A DNA stretch of 64,000 nucleotides from Cellulomonas fimi (GTDB lineage: Bacteria > Actinomycetota > Actinomycetes > Actinomycetales > Cellulomonadaceae), in the NCBI RefSeq assembly GCF_028527925.1, contig NZ_JAPESW010000014.1, positions 29,863 through 93,862 of the forward strand. The letters are read 5' to 3'. This document shows positions 26,497 to 35,310 of this stretch, piece after piece (the stretch's first letter is position 1; each line of letters begins with the position of its first letter). The position numbers were made by a program, and so were the translations under genes. A model generated the notes under the pieces. That model saw only the letters and a list, made by a program, of their open reading frames with translations. It did not search any database and was not told where the DNA came from.

Positions 26497-27410
26497 GCGG
26501 CGTCGCGACGACGGCGGACGCGGTGATGCGCTCGACCGGCGTCGTCGTGCTCAACTGGAAGGACGCTGCTCGGACGGTCGTGCTCGTCCGCTCCCTTCTT
26601 GCGGACTTCTGCCCCGAGCATGTCGTGGTGAGCGACAACGAGTCCGACGGCAGCCTCCGTTCCGCGCTGGACGACGCCGGGGCTGCCGCGGTCACCGTCC
26701 TCGCCCGCGACGACAACGTCGGCTTCGCCGCAGGGGTCAACCCGGGGCTTGCATGGGTGCTGTCACACGGTCTTGAGCACGCGCTCGTGCTCAACAACGA
26801 CCTGCGCTACGAGCGCGGCGGGCTCCTGCCGCTCTTCGAGGACGTGGCGAGGCGACCGCTGCGCGGCGTCGCCGCGCCCCTGCTCCTCGACGTCGACGGT
26901 GGCCTCCAGGGCGCTGGCGGGCGGGTCGAGCCATGGACGCTCCGGGTCGACGACACAGCTGCGGCGGCGGGCCGGGACGTGGAGTTCCTCTCCTGGGCCT
27001 GCGTGCTCGTCGACCGGTCCACGCTCCAGACTGTCGGCCTGCTGGACGAGTCGTACTTCATGTACTGGGAGGACGTCGACCACTCGCTCCGGGTCACTGC
27101 CGCCGGCCGTGAGCTGCGACTCGTCACGACGGCCCGGATCGTCCACGAGCGGTCCGTCTCGCACGGTCGTGCTGGCTCGTCGATCTCGCGGTACCAGGCG
27201 AGCGGGTCCGTGCGGTACGCCCTGAGCCGAGGCGGGGCGGCGTACGTCGGCATCGTCGTGCGAACGGCTCTGCGGATCGGTCGGCGCCTCGCCGACAGGG
27301 ACCTGACCGCGGTGCGCGAGGTTCTGAGGGGCACCGCGAGCGGTTGGCGGGCGCACCTGACGAGGGCGGGCGCGGGCGCCCGCCGACGAGAAGGAGACCT
27401 GACGCGCTGA
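26493..27410 (+). CDS. glycosyltransferase family 2, rhamnosyltransferase-like
   Basis: A 305-residue GT-A enzyme. N-terminal STGVVVLNWKDAA, VVSDNESDG, DDNVGFAAGVNPG, and LVLNNDLRYE in place of the DxD loop, then FMYWEDVDHSLRVTAAG, the ED motif of the WbbL-like group. The family transfers rhamnose or similar sugars using dTDP donors; rhamnose genes are not in this window, so the donor is unknown. ATGA overlap with the preceding gene. A weakly hydrophobic helix near the C-terminus may associate with the membrane. Confidence 0.87.
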   Translation: MSGVATTADAVMRSTGVVVLNWKDAARTVVLVRSLLADFCPEHVVVSDNESDGSLRSALDDAGAAAVTVLARDDNVGFAAGVNPGLAWVLSHGLEHALVLNNDLRYERGGLLPLFEDVARRPLRGVAAPLLLDVDGGLQGAGGRVEPWTLRVDDTAAAAGRDVEFLSWACVLVDRSTLQTVGLLDESYFMYWEDVDHSLRVTAAGRELRLVTTARIVHERSVSHGRAGSSISRYQASGSVRYALSRGGAAYVGIVVRTALRIGRRLADRDLTAVREVLRGTASGWRAHLTRAGAGARRREGDLTR

Positions 27411-28504
27411 TGCGGATTCTTGTGCTGTGGGCAGACGACCGTTCGCCGAACCTCGGAGTGCGCGCACTCGCGGAAGGTTCTCGAACGCTGGCCGAGCAGG
27501 CCTTCCCAGACGCCGAAGTCGTGCTGCAGGACTTCAAGGCCAACGCCGACGGCGTCGCCCTAGACCGGGAGGCCATACTCGCGGACATGCGCCGGAGCGA
27601 CGACCCGGTCGCGCGCATCCTCAACGGGGTGGACCTCGTCCTCGACACCGGGGCGGGGGACAGCTTCACCGACCTGTACGGCCTCGGGCGGCTCTGGATC
27701 CTCACCTACGTCCGCCGTGCGGCTGCTCGTCGCCGCATCCCGGTCGTCCTGATGCCCCAGACCTACGGACCGTTCCGTCGTCGAGTCAGTGGTGTCGTCG
27801 CGCGTCGAGGGCTCGGGACCGTCCGGTCCGTCGTGTCGCGCGACCCGGTCAGCACGGCGGCTGCCGTCCGGGACCTGCGGCGCCATGCGGTCGAGAGTAC
27901 GGACGTCGTCTTCGCATTGCCGCATCCCGCTCCTGGCCCGGCGCGAGACGTCCTGCTCAACGTGTCGGGCCTGCTGTGGAGCGGTGCCCTCACCAGTGCC
28001 GACGGGCGCTACGCAGCGGCGATGACGACTCTGGTGGACATGCTCCACGGCAGCGGACGCTCGGTGTCCCTGTTCGCGCACGTCCTCGACAACGACGGCG
28101 CCGACAACGACGTACGAGTCCTCGACGACGTGCGGGCTGCGACAGGCCTCGACCTGGACGTCGTGGTGCCTCGTGACCTCGACGACGCTCGTTCGGCAGT
28201 CGCTGGCGCCCGGCTGGTGATCGGCGCGCGGATGCACGCCTGCCTGAACGCGCTGTCCGTCGGGACACCCGGGGTCGCCGTCGCGTACTCGCGGAAGTTC
28301 CAGCCGCTCCTGGAGTCGCTCGACTGGACCGCTGTGTCGCACCCCGGCGAACCGGACGAGTGGGCGCGCGCCATCATGCGGTACGTCGACGACCCCGCCC
28401 TGTCAGAGACCGCCGCTCGCGTCCCTTCCATCGCGGGGGCCCGGCTCGACGTGGTGCGCGAGGAGCTCAGGCGGATCGCGGACGAACGCGCAGGTGCCCG
28501 ATGA
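27410..28504 (+). CDS. polysaccharide pyruvyl transferase
   Basis: A 364-residue enzyme adding a pyruvate ketal to a sugar of the repeat unit from phosphoenolpyruvate. Family marks: ILVLWADDRSPNLGVRALAEG at the start, VDLVLDTGAGDSFTDLYG, VVLMPQTYGPFRR and GARLVIGARMHACLNALSVGTPGVAVAYSRKF, the signature of the CsaB/WcaK group. The ATG overlaps the preceding stop (TGATG) and has GAAGGAGA upstream. It is followed at once by an FrhB-like gene, a pairing known in other polysaccharide loci. Confidence 0.87.
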   Translation: MRILVLWADDRSPNLGVRALAEGSRTLAEQAFPDAEVVLQDFKANADGVALDREAILADMRRSDDPVARILNGVDLVLDTGAGDSFTDLYGLGRLWILTYVRRAAARRRIPVVLMPQTYGPFRRRVSGVVARRGLGTVRSVVSRDPVSTAAAVRDLRRHAVESTDVVFALPHPAPGPARDVLLNVSGLLWSGALTSADGRYAAAMTTLVDMLHGSGRSVSLFAHVLDNDGADNDVRVLDDVRAATGLDLDVVVPRDLDDARSAVAGARLVIGARMHACLNALSVGTPGVAVAYSRKFQPLLESLDWTAVSHPGEPDEWARAIMRYVDDPALSETAARVPSIAGARLDVVREELRRIADERAGAR

Positions 28505-29733
28505 CGAGGATTGATCCCGGCTCACGTCGCGTCCTGCTGGCCGTGGTGGGTGGCGACAACTGCTCAGGCTGCGGCGGCTGCGCCGCGGCGTTCGACGACG
28601 TGCGGATGACGCGGAGCGCCGACGGCTATGCGCGCCCGGAGATCACGGAGGTGGACGCGGCGCCCACCGGCCCGGCCCCGCGACTCGACACCTTCTGCCC
28701 CGGTGCAGCGCTCGACGCACCTCGGCGACCGGGCGGGGACGTGGTCGTCGGGCGCTCCTTCGGCGTGTGGCAGGGGTGGGCGACCGACCCGGCGCTGCGG
28801 CGGTCGGGGAGCAGCGGCGGGATCCTCACCGCGCTCTCGGCGTGGCTCCTCGCCGACGGGCGCGCGGTCCGGTCGGTCGGAGTCGGGGCAGACGCCCGGG
28901 ACGCCGCCCGCAGCGTCTCGGTCGTCGCGCATAACCCGGGCAGCGCGGCGCTCCTCGCGGGCTCGCGCTACGCGCCGGTGTCCGTCGCCGGGGAGCCATC
29001 TGCGTATGACGCCGACTCCGTCGTCACCGGGAAGCCGTGCGAGGTCTCCGCGATCCGGCGCCGGCTCCGGGACGTCGACGAGCAGCCGATCCTCATGTCC
29101 TTCTTCTGCGCGGGCGTCCCGAGCCAGGGGGCCACGGCCCAGCTCGTCGGCGAGCTGGGTCTGGACGCGAACGCGCCCCTGCGGTCTTTGCGCTACCGCG
29201 GTGACGGCTGGCCCGGGAGGTTCACCGCCGAGGACGCGCACGGCGCCAGCGGCGAGATGTCGTATGAGAAGTCCTGGGGCGACGTCCTCGGCCGCCGACT
29301 GCAGTGGCGGTGCAAGATCTGCGTGGACGGCGTCGGCGAGGACGCGGACATCGTCGCGGGCGACTACTGGGACGCGGACGAGCGCGGCTACCCGCGATTC
29401 GACGAGGCGGACGGGCGCAGCGTCGTCATCGCCCGGACGCCTCGCGGCGCCGAGGTCCTGCGAGCGGCGGAGGCGGCCGGCGTGGTGGCGCTCGACCCGG
29501 TCGACCCGGCCTCCGTGTCGCAGATGCAGCCCTACCAGGTGCGACGTCGGGTCACCCTTCTGGGCCGGCTCGTCGGCGCGCGGCTCGCGGGCCGGCAGGT
29601 GCCCCGCTACCGCGGCTATGGTCTGCTGCGCTGGTCGCTCCGAGACCCGCTGCGCGCTGTGTACGACGGCTGGGGCTCCTACCGCCGTGCGCGAGCAGGG
29701 CGTCAGGACGCCGCCGCGAGGACGCGGGCATGA
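28501..29733 (+). CDS. coenzyme F420 hydrogenase/dehydrogenase beta-subunit-like iron-sulfur protein
   Basis: A 410-residue protein of the FrhB family. It contains CSGCGGC (C-x2-C-x2-C, residues about 21-27) for a 4Fe-4S cluster, RSGSSGGILTALSAWLL (flavin/F420 site), SFFCAGVPSQGATAQLV and CKICVDGVGEDADIVAGDYW. Members in polysaccharide loci occur beside pyruvyl transferases, presumably in sugar modification; the redox reaction is unknown. ATGA overlap with the pyruvyl transferase gene, so the two are coupled. Confidence 0.85.
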   Translation: MTRIDPGSRRVLLAVVGGDNCSGCGGCAAAFDDVRMTRSADGYARPEITEVDAAPTGPAPRLDTFCPGAALDAPRRPGGDVVVGRSFGVWQGWATDPALRRSGSSGGILTALSAWLLADGRAVRSVGVGADARDAARSVSVVAHNPGSAALLAGSRYAPVSVAGEPSAYDADSVVTGKPCEVSAIRRRLRDVDEQPILMSFFCAGVPSQGATAQLVGELGLDANAPLRSLRYRGDGWPGRFTAEDAHGASGEMSYEKSWGDVLGRRLQWRCKICVDGVGEDADIVAGDYWDADERGYPRFDEADGRSVVIARTPRGAEVLRAAEAAGVVALDPVDPASVSQMQPYQVRRRVTLLGRLVGARLAGRQVPRYRGYGLLRWSLRDPLRAVYDGWGSYRRARAGRQDAAARTRA

Positions 29734-31040
29734 GGTACGTGCCGACCTGGCGCGCTCGCGCCGGTGCGCTCGTCCGGTCGCCGGCAGTGGTCGTCGCCTC
29801 ACGCCTCCCCGTTCTGCTGTCCGGGTTGCTGGTGGCGCCGGTCATCGCACGGCAGCTCGGTCCGAGCGACCGAGGCCTCGCGGCCGCCGCCGTGGCGGTC
29901 CTCGCCATCGCCCCGGTCGTGCTCGGTCTCGGTGTCCCCATGGCCGTCCGGCGCGCGGCGGCGCACGGGACGGAGAGTGAGTCGCTGCGTGCGGGCCGGC
30001 GCTGGAGCATGGTGCTCGTGCTGCCGTCTGCAGGGATCGGCGCGGCGCTCTCGCCGCTGGTCCTTCCTGATACCGGCGCCGTCGAGGTGACGGTGTTCGT
30101 CCTGGCCATGGCGACCGTGCCGGCCTTCGTCCAGGTGCTGAACGACCAGAGCGTGCTCGTCGCCCGTTCCGACTTCCGAGGTATCGCCGCTCTGCAGTCG
30201 GCGCAGCCGTTGTCTTACGCGCTCGCGGTGGTCGTCGGCTGGGTCTCTGGCGAGCTGTCGTTGGTCTGGGTGATCGGCGCGTACTCCGCCTCCCTCGTCG
30301 TCGCGAGCGTGATCGGTCGAGCGCTCGTGCATGTACCTCTGCGCGGTGACAGGCTCGAACTCAGCGCGATCGTGCGCGACGGCCTCCCCTATGCGGGATC
30401 GCAGGCTGCGGAGGTGGCGACCAGCAGAGCGGACCAAGCGGTGATGGTCCTCGTCATCGGCGCCCATGGGGCGGGTCTCTACTCCGTCGCGGCGCTCTTG
30501 GGGAGCCTGCCGCTCGTGCTGGCGCAGACCGTGGGGATGGCGGCGTTCGCGCGCCTCGCCCGAATCGACGAGGAGCGCCGACCTGCAGCACGATCGCTCG
30601 TGATCCGTGTGTCTGTGCTCTTGGGTGTCGTCAGCGGCGCGCTCCTGGCGATCTGCTGCCCATGGCTGGTTCCGCTTCTGTTCGGCCCGCCGTTCGCGGC
30701 GGCCGTGCCGGCGAGCATCGTGCTGACGGCCGCCGCGCCACTCGTCGTTTGCGCGCACGTCGGCACGAGCGTGCTGGCGGCCGAAGGCCGGGGCCACGCC
30801 ATGACTGTCGCCCAGGTCGCAGGGCTGTCGATCGGCCTGGCCTTGCTCGTGGCGTTAGGCCCCAGGGCAGGGGTCGTCGGCGCCGCCGTCGCGTCGGTCC
30901 TCGGATTCGCCACGGTGACAGTGATCGTTCTCGCGTACCTCAGGGTGCGACCTGCAGCGCTCGTGCGGTATCGCCGGTCGGACCTCGGCGCGGTACGGCG
31001 GATCCTTATCGGCCCGCAGGCGGAGGATGGGCTGCGATGA
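29730..31040 (+). CDS. Wzx-type repeat-unit flippase
   Basis: A 436-residue membrane protein with 12 or so helices and few charges in between. The start SRLPVLLSGLLVAPVIARQLGPSDRGLAAAAV is the typical first helix pair of the polysaccharide transporter (MOP) superfamily. It moves the undecaprenyl-linked repeat unit across the membrane. The ATG overlaps the preceding stop. Sequence outside the first helices is poorly conserved, as usual for Wzx. Confidence 0.87.
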   Translation: MRYVPTWRARAGALVRSPAVVVASRLPVLLSGLLVAPVIARQLGPSDRGLAAAAVAVLAIAPVVLGLGVPMAVRRAAAHGTESESLRAGRRWSMVLVLPSAGIGAALSPLVLPDTGAVEVTVFVLAMATVPAFVQVLNDQSVLVARSDFRGIAALQSAQPLSYALAVVVGWVSGELSLVWVIGAYSASLVVASVIGRALVHVPLRGDRLELSAIVRDGLPYAGSQAAEVATSRADQAVMVLVIGAHGAGLYSVAALLGSLPLVLAQTVGMAAFARLARIDEERRPAARSLVIRVSVLLGVVSGALLAICCPWLVPLLFGPPFAAAVPASIVLTAAAPLVVCAHVGTSVLAAEGRGHAMTVAQVAGLSIGLALLVALGPRAGVVGAAVASVLGFATVTVIVLAYLRVRPAALVRYRRSDLGAVRRILIGPQAEDGLR

Positions 31041-32380
31041 CTTCCGTACACACGCTCGATCACCCGGGTCCGGCCCAGACCGCGGTCCTTCCGGCGATCG
31101 CAGTGGCGGCACTCTCCCTGGCGGGCTTTATCAACCTCGCACCCACCGGCGGCGTGCTGCTGGCCACAGTGATCGTCGACGCCTGCGTCGCGGCGATGGC
31201 CGGTCTCGCCCTTCTGCAGCTGGCGAACGAACCCACCGCGCGGGTCTATCCGTGGGTTGTCGCCCTCGTCGCGCTCGCCGTCACCTACCTGGCACTGATG
31301 GTGGGCGGCACCGAGTCGCTCTCATCCGAGCTCAGCACGTGGCGGAACGTCGCGCTGTACGCGTTTGCAGCCGTCTACACCGCGTACTGCCTGAGATCAC
31401 AGGAGCAGGCGGAGCGGTTGACGTCACTCGCCATCGGGCTCGCAGGCGTGCTCGCCCTCTTCGGCGTCGCACAGGCGCTGCTCGCGGCCAGGCTCCCCGG
31501 CTTCCTGCTGGAGCCGAAGGATGCGGTCGTGTTCGGCTACTACGGCACGGACATCGTCCGGTCCAACGGCCTAATCGGGAACACCATCGTGTACGCGACG
31601 TACCTCACGCTCATGGTGGCGGTGACGTGGGCGCGGTGGCTCGAACGTCGGGGACGTTTCCTGCTCGCGGTGGTCGGCCTGCTCCTGGTCGCGATCTACC
31701 TGACGTACTCGCGCGCCGCCATGGCGGGGTCCGTCGTCGTCCTGGCGGGAATCTTCGTCGTGACGAGGCGAGACGTGCTGCGCGCGTCGCTACGTGCACT
31801 CGCTCTCGCTGTCGGCCTTGCGCTCGGCGTCCTCGTAGCGTTCGCGACACCGCTGCGCGCCGCGATCGAGTCGTCGTTCGCCTATCGTGAGCTGTTCTTG
31901 GGGCAGAACGCCTCTGTCCAGGGTTCAAACGCGGCGCACGCGATGGACGTGACACTCGGCATCCAGCAGTTCTCGGCGAACCCGTGGATCGGGACCGGCG
32001 TAGCGAGCCAGGCGCAGTTCTCGACGCTCTCCGAGTACGGGATCAGCATCACCGACGGCGCGTTCTGGGCACGGCTCGCAGAGACAGGTCTCCTCGGCAT
32101 GACGGCCCACCTGGCCGTAGTCGTCACGGCTGCCGCGACGCTGTGTCGGCTCGCGGTCCGCCGTGGACCGGGCAGCAGCCTGGCGCTCGGACTTCTCGCC
32201 TTCACCATCTTCCAGTTCATGGGCGCGGCATTCGTCAACTCCGCGTTCTACGGGAAGACGCCGTTCGTCATGTACTGGATTCTCTTCGGTGCGGCGGTTG
32301 CGCAGAACCGGTTGGCCCTGGCGTGCGATCCGGCCGTGAGCAGTCGACCAGGTTCTTCGGTGGAGCGTGTCGCCAGATGA
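31037..32380 (+). CDS. Wzy/O-antigen-ligase-like polymerase
   Basis: A 447-residue membrane protein with about 11-12 helices. The large loop before the last helices holds NASVQGSNAAHAMDVTLGIQQFSANPWIGTGVASQ, the N-P-x-x-G-x-G motif common to WaaL/Wzy proteins; TYSRAAMAGSVVVLAGIF is another family element. It probably polymerises flipped repeat units outside the membrane. A ligase role is also possible, but no other polymerase candidate is present. ATGA overlap with wzx. Confidence 0.83.
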   Translation: MTSVHTLDHPGPAQTAVLPAIAVAALSLAGFINLAPTGGVLLATVIVDACVAAMAGLALLQLANEPTARVYPWVVALVALAVTYLALMVGGTESLSSELSTWRNVALYAFAAVYTAYCLRSQEQAERLTSLAIGLAGVLALFGVAQALLAARLPGFLLEPKDAVVFGYYGTDIVRSNGLIGNTIVYATYLTLMVAVTWARWLERRGRFLLAVVGLLLVAIYLTYSRAAMAGSVVVLAGIFVVTRRDVLRASLRALALAVGLALGVLVAFATPLRAAIESSFAYRELFLGQNASVQGSNAAHAMDVTLGIQQFSANPWIGTGVASQAQFSTLSEYGISITDGAFWARLAETGLLGMTAHLAVVVTAAATLCRLAVRRGPGSSLALGLLAFTIFQFMGAAFVNSAFYGKTPFVMYWILFGAAVAQNRLALACDPAVSSRPGSSVERVAR

Positions 32381-33042
32381 TGAGGTCCTCGGTGCTCGCG
32401 CGCCTCCTCGTGCGGTTCTACGGCCCGGCCGGTCCATGGCGTCGGCAGATCCTCGCGCTCGCCGTACGCCTTGAGGGGGGCCAGATGACGTCGGGCAGTC
32501 TGCGCCGGCTCCTTCGTGAGCGGTACGGCGTCGTCGTCGGGCCGTACAGCTATGGATCCCTGCTGGAGCCGGGAGCTGCCGACGTCGGCACAACGATCGG
32601 CGCCTACGTCTCCGTCGGCCCCGGCGTGCGCCGCTTCGGTGCCGCCCACCCTCTCGACGACCTGACGCTCCACCCGTACTTCTACAATCCCGCGCTCGGC
32701 TTGGTCGGTGCCGAACGTGACGTCGAGCGCACGCCCTGCGTGATCGGCGACGACGTATGGATCGGGGCCGGGGCCGTGATCCTGCCGGGCTGCAGGCGGA
32801 TCGGGCGCGGCGCCGTGGTCGGTGCCGGGGCCGTCCTGACACGAGACGTGCCGGACTACGCTGTTGCCGTCGGAAATCCCGCTCGGGTGATCCGCACACG
32901 GCTCGACGAGACGACGAGGCAGAGGCTCGCGGATGTCGACTTCGCCGGATCATCCCCTCACGAGCTTGCGGCGATACTTGCCCAGATCAAGAGCCAGACG
33001 CTTCGACGCCCGCGCGGCGAGGCCGACGACAGACGAGGATGA
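32377..33042 (+). CDS. hexapeptide acetyltransferase (CatB/Xat type)
   Basis: A 221-residue left-handed beta-helix enzyme. VVVGPYSYGSLLEPGAADVGTTIGAYVSVGPGV is the N-terminal coil; CVIGDDVWIGAGAVILPGCRRIGRGAVVGAGAVLTRDVPDYAVAVGNPARVI is the classic O-acetyltransferase end. It likely acetylates a sugar of the repeat unit. The first of two adjacent ATGs (32377) overlaps the wzy stop. Its last 56 bp overlap the convergent methyltransferase gene. The C-terminal basic tail lies entirely in that overlap. Confidence 0.85.
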   Translation: MMRSSVLARLLVRFYGPAGPWRRQILALAVRLEGGQMTSGSLRRLLRERYGVVVGPYSYGSLLEPGAADVGTTIGAYVSVGPGVRRFGAAHPLDDLTLHPYFYNPALGLVGAERDVERTPCVIGDDVWIGAGAVILPGCRRIGRGAVVGAGAVLTRDVPDYAVAVGNPARVIRTRLDETTRQRLADVDFAGSSPHELAAILAQIKSQTLRRPRGEADDRRG

Positions 33043-33763
33043 CCCCCGGGAAATCACCGTGGCGGACGCGCTCGAGCATCGACTTGTCGATCCCTCGTCC
33101 GTGGAGCAGCGCGACGAGGCGGTCGAGCGAGTAGCCGTGCATCTCCATCAGCGGCGTGCTCCAGGGGCGTCGTCTGGCCAGGTTGGCGACGCCGTTGAGC
33201 GGTGGGACCCAGGCTCGCGCGAACTGCTCGAGGCGGCGTGCCGACGGGACCGGCAGGGGGAACTGCAGCACTGCCACGCCTCCGCCTGCGAGCCGAGCTA
33301 GCAGCCCGTCGATGATCTGCAGGCCGCGCCGGGTGCGGATGTGCTGCAGCACCATCGTCGAGTGCACAAGGTCGTACGAGTCGTCGAACGGCAGGCCCTC
33401 ACCGTCGGACAGCACGAAGTCGACATTCCTGACCCCCGCGCGTGCGCAGTTCTCCGCGGCCTCCGTGAGCATCGACGCCGAGACGTCCACCCCCGTGACG
33501 CGTTCGTAGTGCTCGGCGAGCGGGATCAGAACTCGCCCGACACCGCAGCCGAAGTCGAGCGCCCGACCCGTCGACGGCTGTCCCCCGCTGAGCTCGTTCA
33601 CGGACTTCAGCACCGTGGCGACGTGACGGTCCCCCGAGGCGAAGAAGTCGTCCATCGCGTCGGCTGTGAGGCTGCCCCGATGGAACCGCGGGTCGCTCAA
33701 GACCCCGAAGTACGGGTCGTCCCGCCCGTACGCCTCCCAAGCCGCATCCGTGCGGTCGCGCAT
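32987..33763 (-). CDS. class I SAM-dependent methyltransferase
   Basis: A 258-residue Rossmann enzyme. Motif I ALDFGCGVGRVLIPLA (about residues 68-82), motif II VTGVDVSASML, GEGLPFDDSYDLVHSTMVLQHI for motifs III/IV. ATG at 33763 is chosen because a GGAGGGGG ribosome site precedes it; the frame runs further upstream. It is the only minus-strand gene inside the plus-strand polysaccharide run and overlaps the acetyltransferase tail-to-tail. It may methylate the polysaccharide; the substrate is unknown. Confidence 0.82.
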   Translation of the reverse strand: MRDRTDAAWEAYGRDDPYFGVLSDPRFHRGSLTADAMDDFFASGDRHVATVLKSVNELSGGQPSTGRALDFGCGVGRVLIPLAEHYERVTGVDVSASMLTEAAENCARAGVRNVDFVLSDGEGLPFDDSYDLVHSTMVLQHIRTRRGLQIIDGLLARLAGGGVAVLQFPLPVPSARRLEQFARAWVPPLNGVANLARRRPWSTPLMEMHGYSLDRLVALLHGRGIDKSMLERVRHGDFPGVILVCRRPRRAGVEASGS

Positions 33764-33948
33764 GCCCCCTCCTTCGACGAGCGACCGACCCGCGCGTACC
33801 GTGGCCACGCCGGGAGCGAGCCGGTGACCTTGCCCCACGGCGATGATTCACCCGCGAATGCGACATTTCCACCCGTCTGCTCGGCGACCGCGCGGGTTCC
33901 GGAGGCTAGCGTGGCGTGACACACCGTCGTCTTTCCAGGGGGACACCC

Positions 33949-35274
33949 ATGCGCATCTCCGTCATCGGCTGCGGCTACCTCGGTGCCGTCCACGCGGCCT
34001 GCATGGCCAAGCTCGGCCACGAGGTCATCGGCATCGACGTCGACCCGCGGAAGGTCGCCGCGCTGGAGGCGGGCGAGGCGCCGTTCTTCGAGCCGGGCCT
34101 GCCGGAGCTGCTGAAGGAGACGAAGGCGACGGGCCGGCTGTCGTTCAGCACGGACATGGCGGACGCGGCGGGCGCGCAGGTGCACTTCCTGTGCGTGGGG
34201 ACGCCGCAGGTGCACGGCGAGTTCCGGGCGGACCTGTCGTACGTGGAGTCGGCGTTCGAGGCGCTGAAGCCGCACCTGGCCCAGGGCGACGTCGTGGCGG
34301 GCAAGTCGACGGTCCCCGTCGGCACGGCGGAGAATCTCGCGGACCGACTCAACGGCACGGGCGCGACGCTCGTGTGGAACCCGGAGTTCCTGCGCGAGGG
34401 CTTCGCGGTGAAGGACACGCTGCACCCGGACCGGCTCGTCTACGGCCTGCCGACGGACGACGAGGGCGTGCCGACGGCGGAGGGTGACGCGGCGAAGGCG
34501 CTGCTCGACGAGGTGTACGCGACGCCGCTCGCGGACCGCACGCCGCTGGTGGTGACGGACTACGCGACGGCGCAGCTGGTGAAGGTCGCGGCGAACTCGT
34601 TCCTGGCGACGAAGATCTCGTTCATCAACGCGATGGCGGAGCTGTGCGAGGCGACGGGTGCGGACGTGACGCGTCTGGCGGACGCGATCGGGTACGACGC
34701 GCGCATCGGCCGGCGCTTCCTCAACGCGGGCCTGGGCTTCGGCGGCGGGTGCCTGCCGAAGGACATCCGGGCGTTCATGGCGCGTGCGGGGGAGCTGGGC
34801 GTGAGCGACGCGCTGACGTTCCTGCGCGAGGTCGACTCGATCAACATGCGCCGGCGCGTGCGCGTGGTGGACCTGGCGCGCGAGGTGTGCCACGGCTCGA
34901 TCGTGGGGCGCCGGGTCGCGGTGCTGGGGGCGTCGTTCAAGCCGGACAGCGACGACGTGCGCGACTCGCCGGCGCTGTCGGTCGCGGCGCAGATGCAGCT
35001 GCAGGGTGCGCACGTGACGCTGACGGACCCGGAGGCGATCGGCAACGCGCAGGCGAAGTGGCCGGAGATGAAGTTCGCGGCGACGGCGCTCGAGGCGGCG
35101 GTCGACGCGGACGTCGTGCTGCTGGCGACGGAGTGGCAGGAGTACCGGGACCTGGACCCGGACGAGCTGGCGACGGTGGTCGCGCACAAGCGCATCCTCG
35201 ACGGCCGCAACGTGCTGGACCCGGCGCGCTGGCGTGCGGCGGGGTGGACGTACCGGGCGCTCGGCCGCCCCTGA
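33949..35274 (+). CDS. ugd: UDP-glucose 6-dehydrogenase
   Basis: A 441-residue NAD enzyme making UDP-glucuronate for the repeat unit. N-terminal GCGYLGAVHAACMAKLGHEVIGIDVD is the dinucleotide fold; WNPEFLREGFAV contributes to substrate binding; catalytic Cys near residue 267 lies in FGGGCLPKDIRAF; then the C-terminal domain with LGASFKPDSDDVRDSP. ATG at 33949 is supported by AGGGGGA upstream and the start of the NAD fold, rather than an in-frame ATG 33 bp earlier. Codon use is strongly G/C-ending, unlike the genes just upstream, and fits the core genome. Confidence 0.94.
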   Translation: MRISVIGCGYLGAVHAACMAKLGHEVIGIDVDPRKVAALEAGEAPFFEPGLPELLKETKATGRLSFSTDMADAAGAQVHFLCVGTPQVHGEFRADLSYVESAFEALKPHLAQGDVVAGKSTVPVGTAENLADRLNGTGATLVWNPEFLREGFAVKDTLHPDRLVYGLPTDDEGVPTAEGDAAKALLDEVYATPLADRTPLVVTDYATAQLVKVAANSFLATKISFINAMAELCEATGADVTRLADAIGYDARIGRRFLNAGLGFGGGCLPKDIRAFMARAGELGVSDALTFLREVDSINMRRRVRVVDLAREVCHGSIVGRRVAVLGASFKPDSDDVRDSPALSVAAQMQLQGAHVTLTDPEAIGNAQAKWPEMKFAATALEAAVDADVVLLATEWQEYRDLDPDELATVVAHKRILDGRNVLDPARWRAAGWTYRALGRP

Positions 35275-35310
35275 CGGTCCGGCGGCCCGCGTGGCCGTTA
35301 CGGTGACCCG

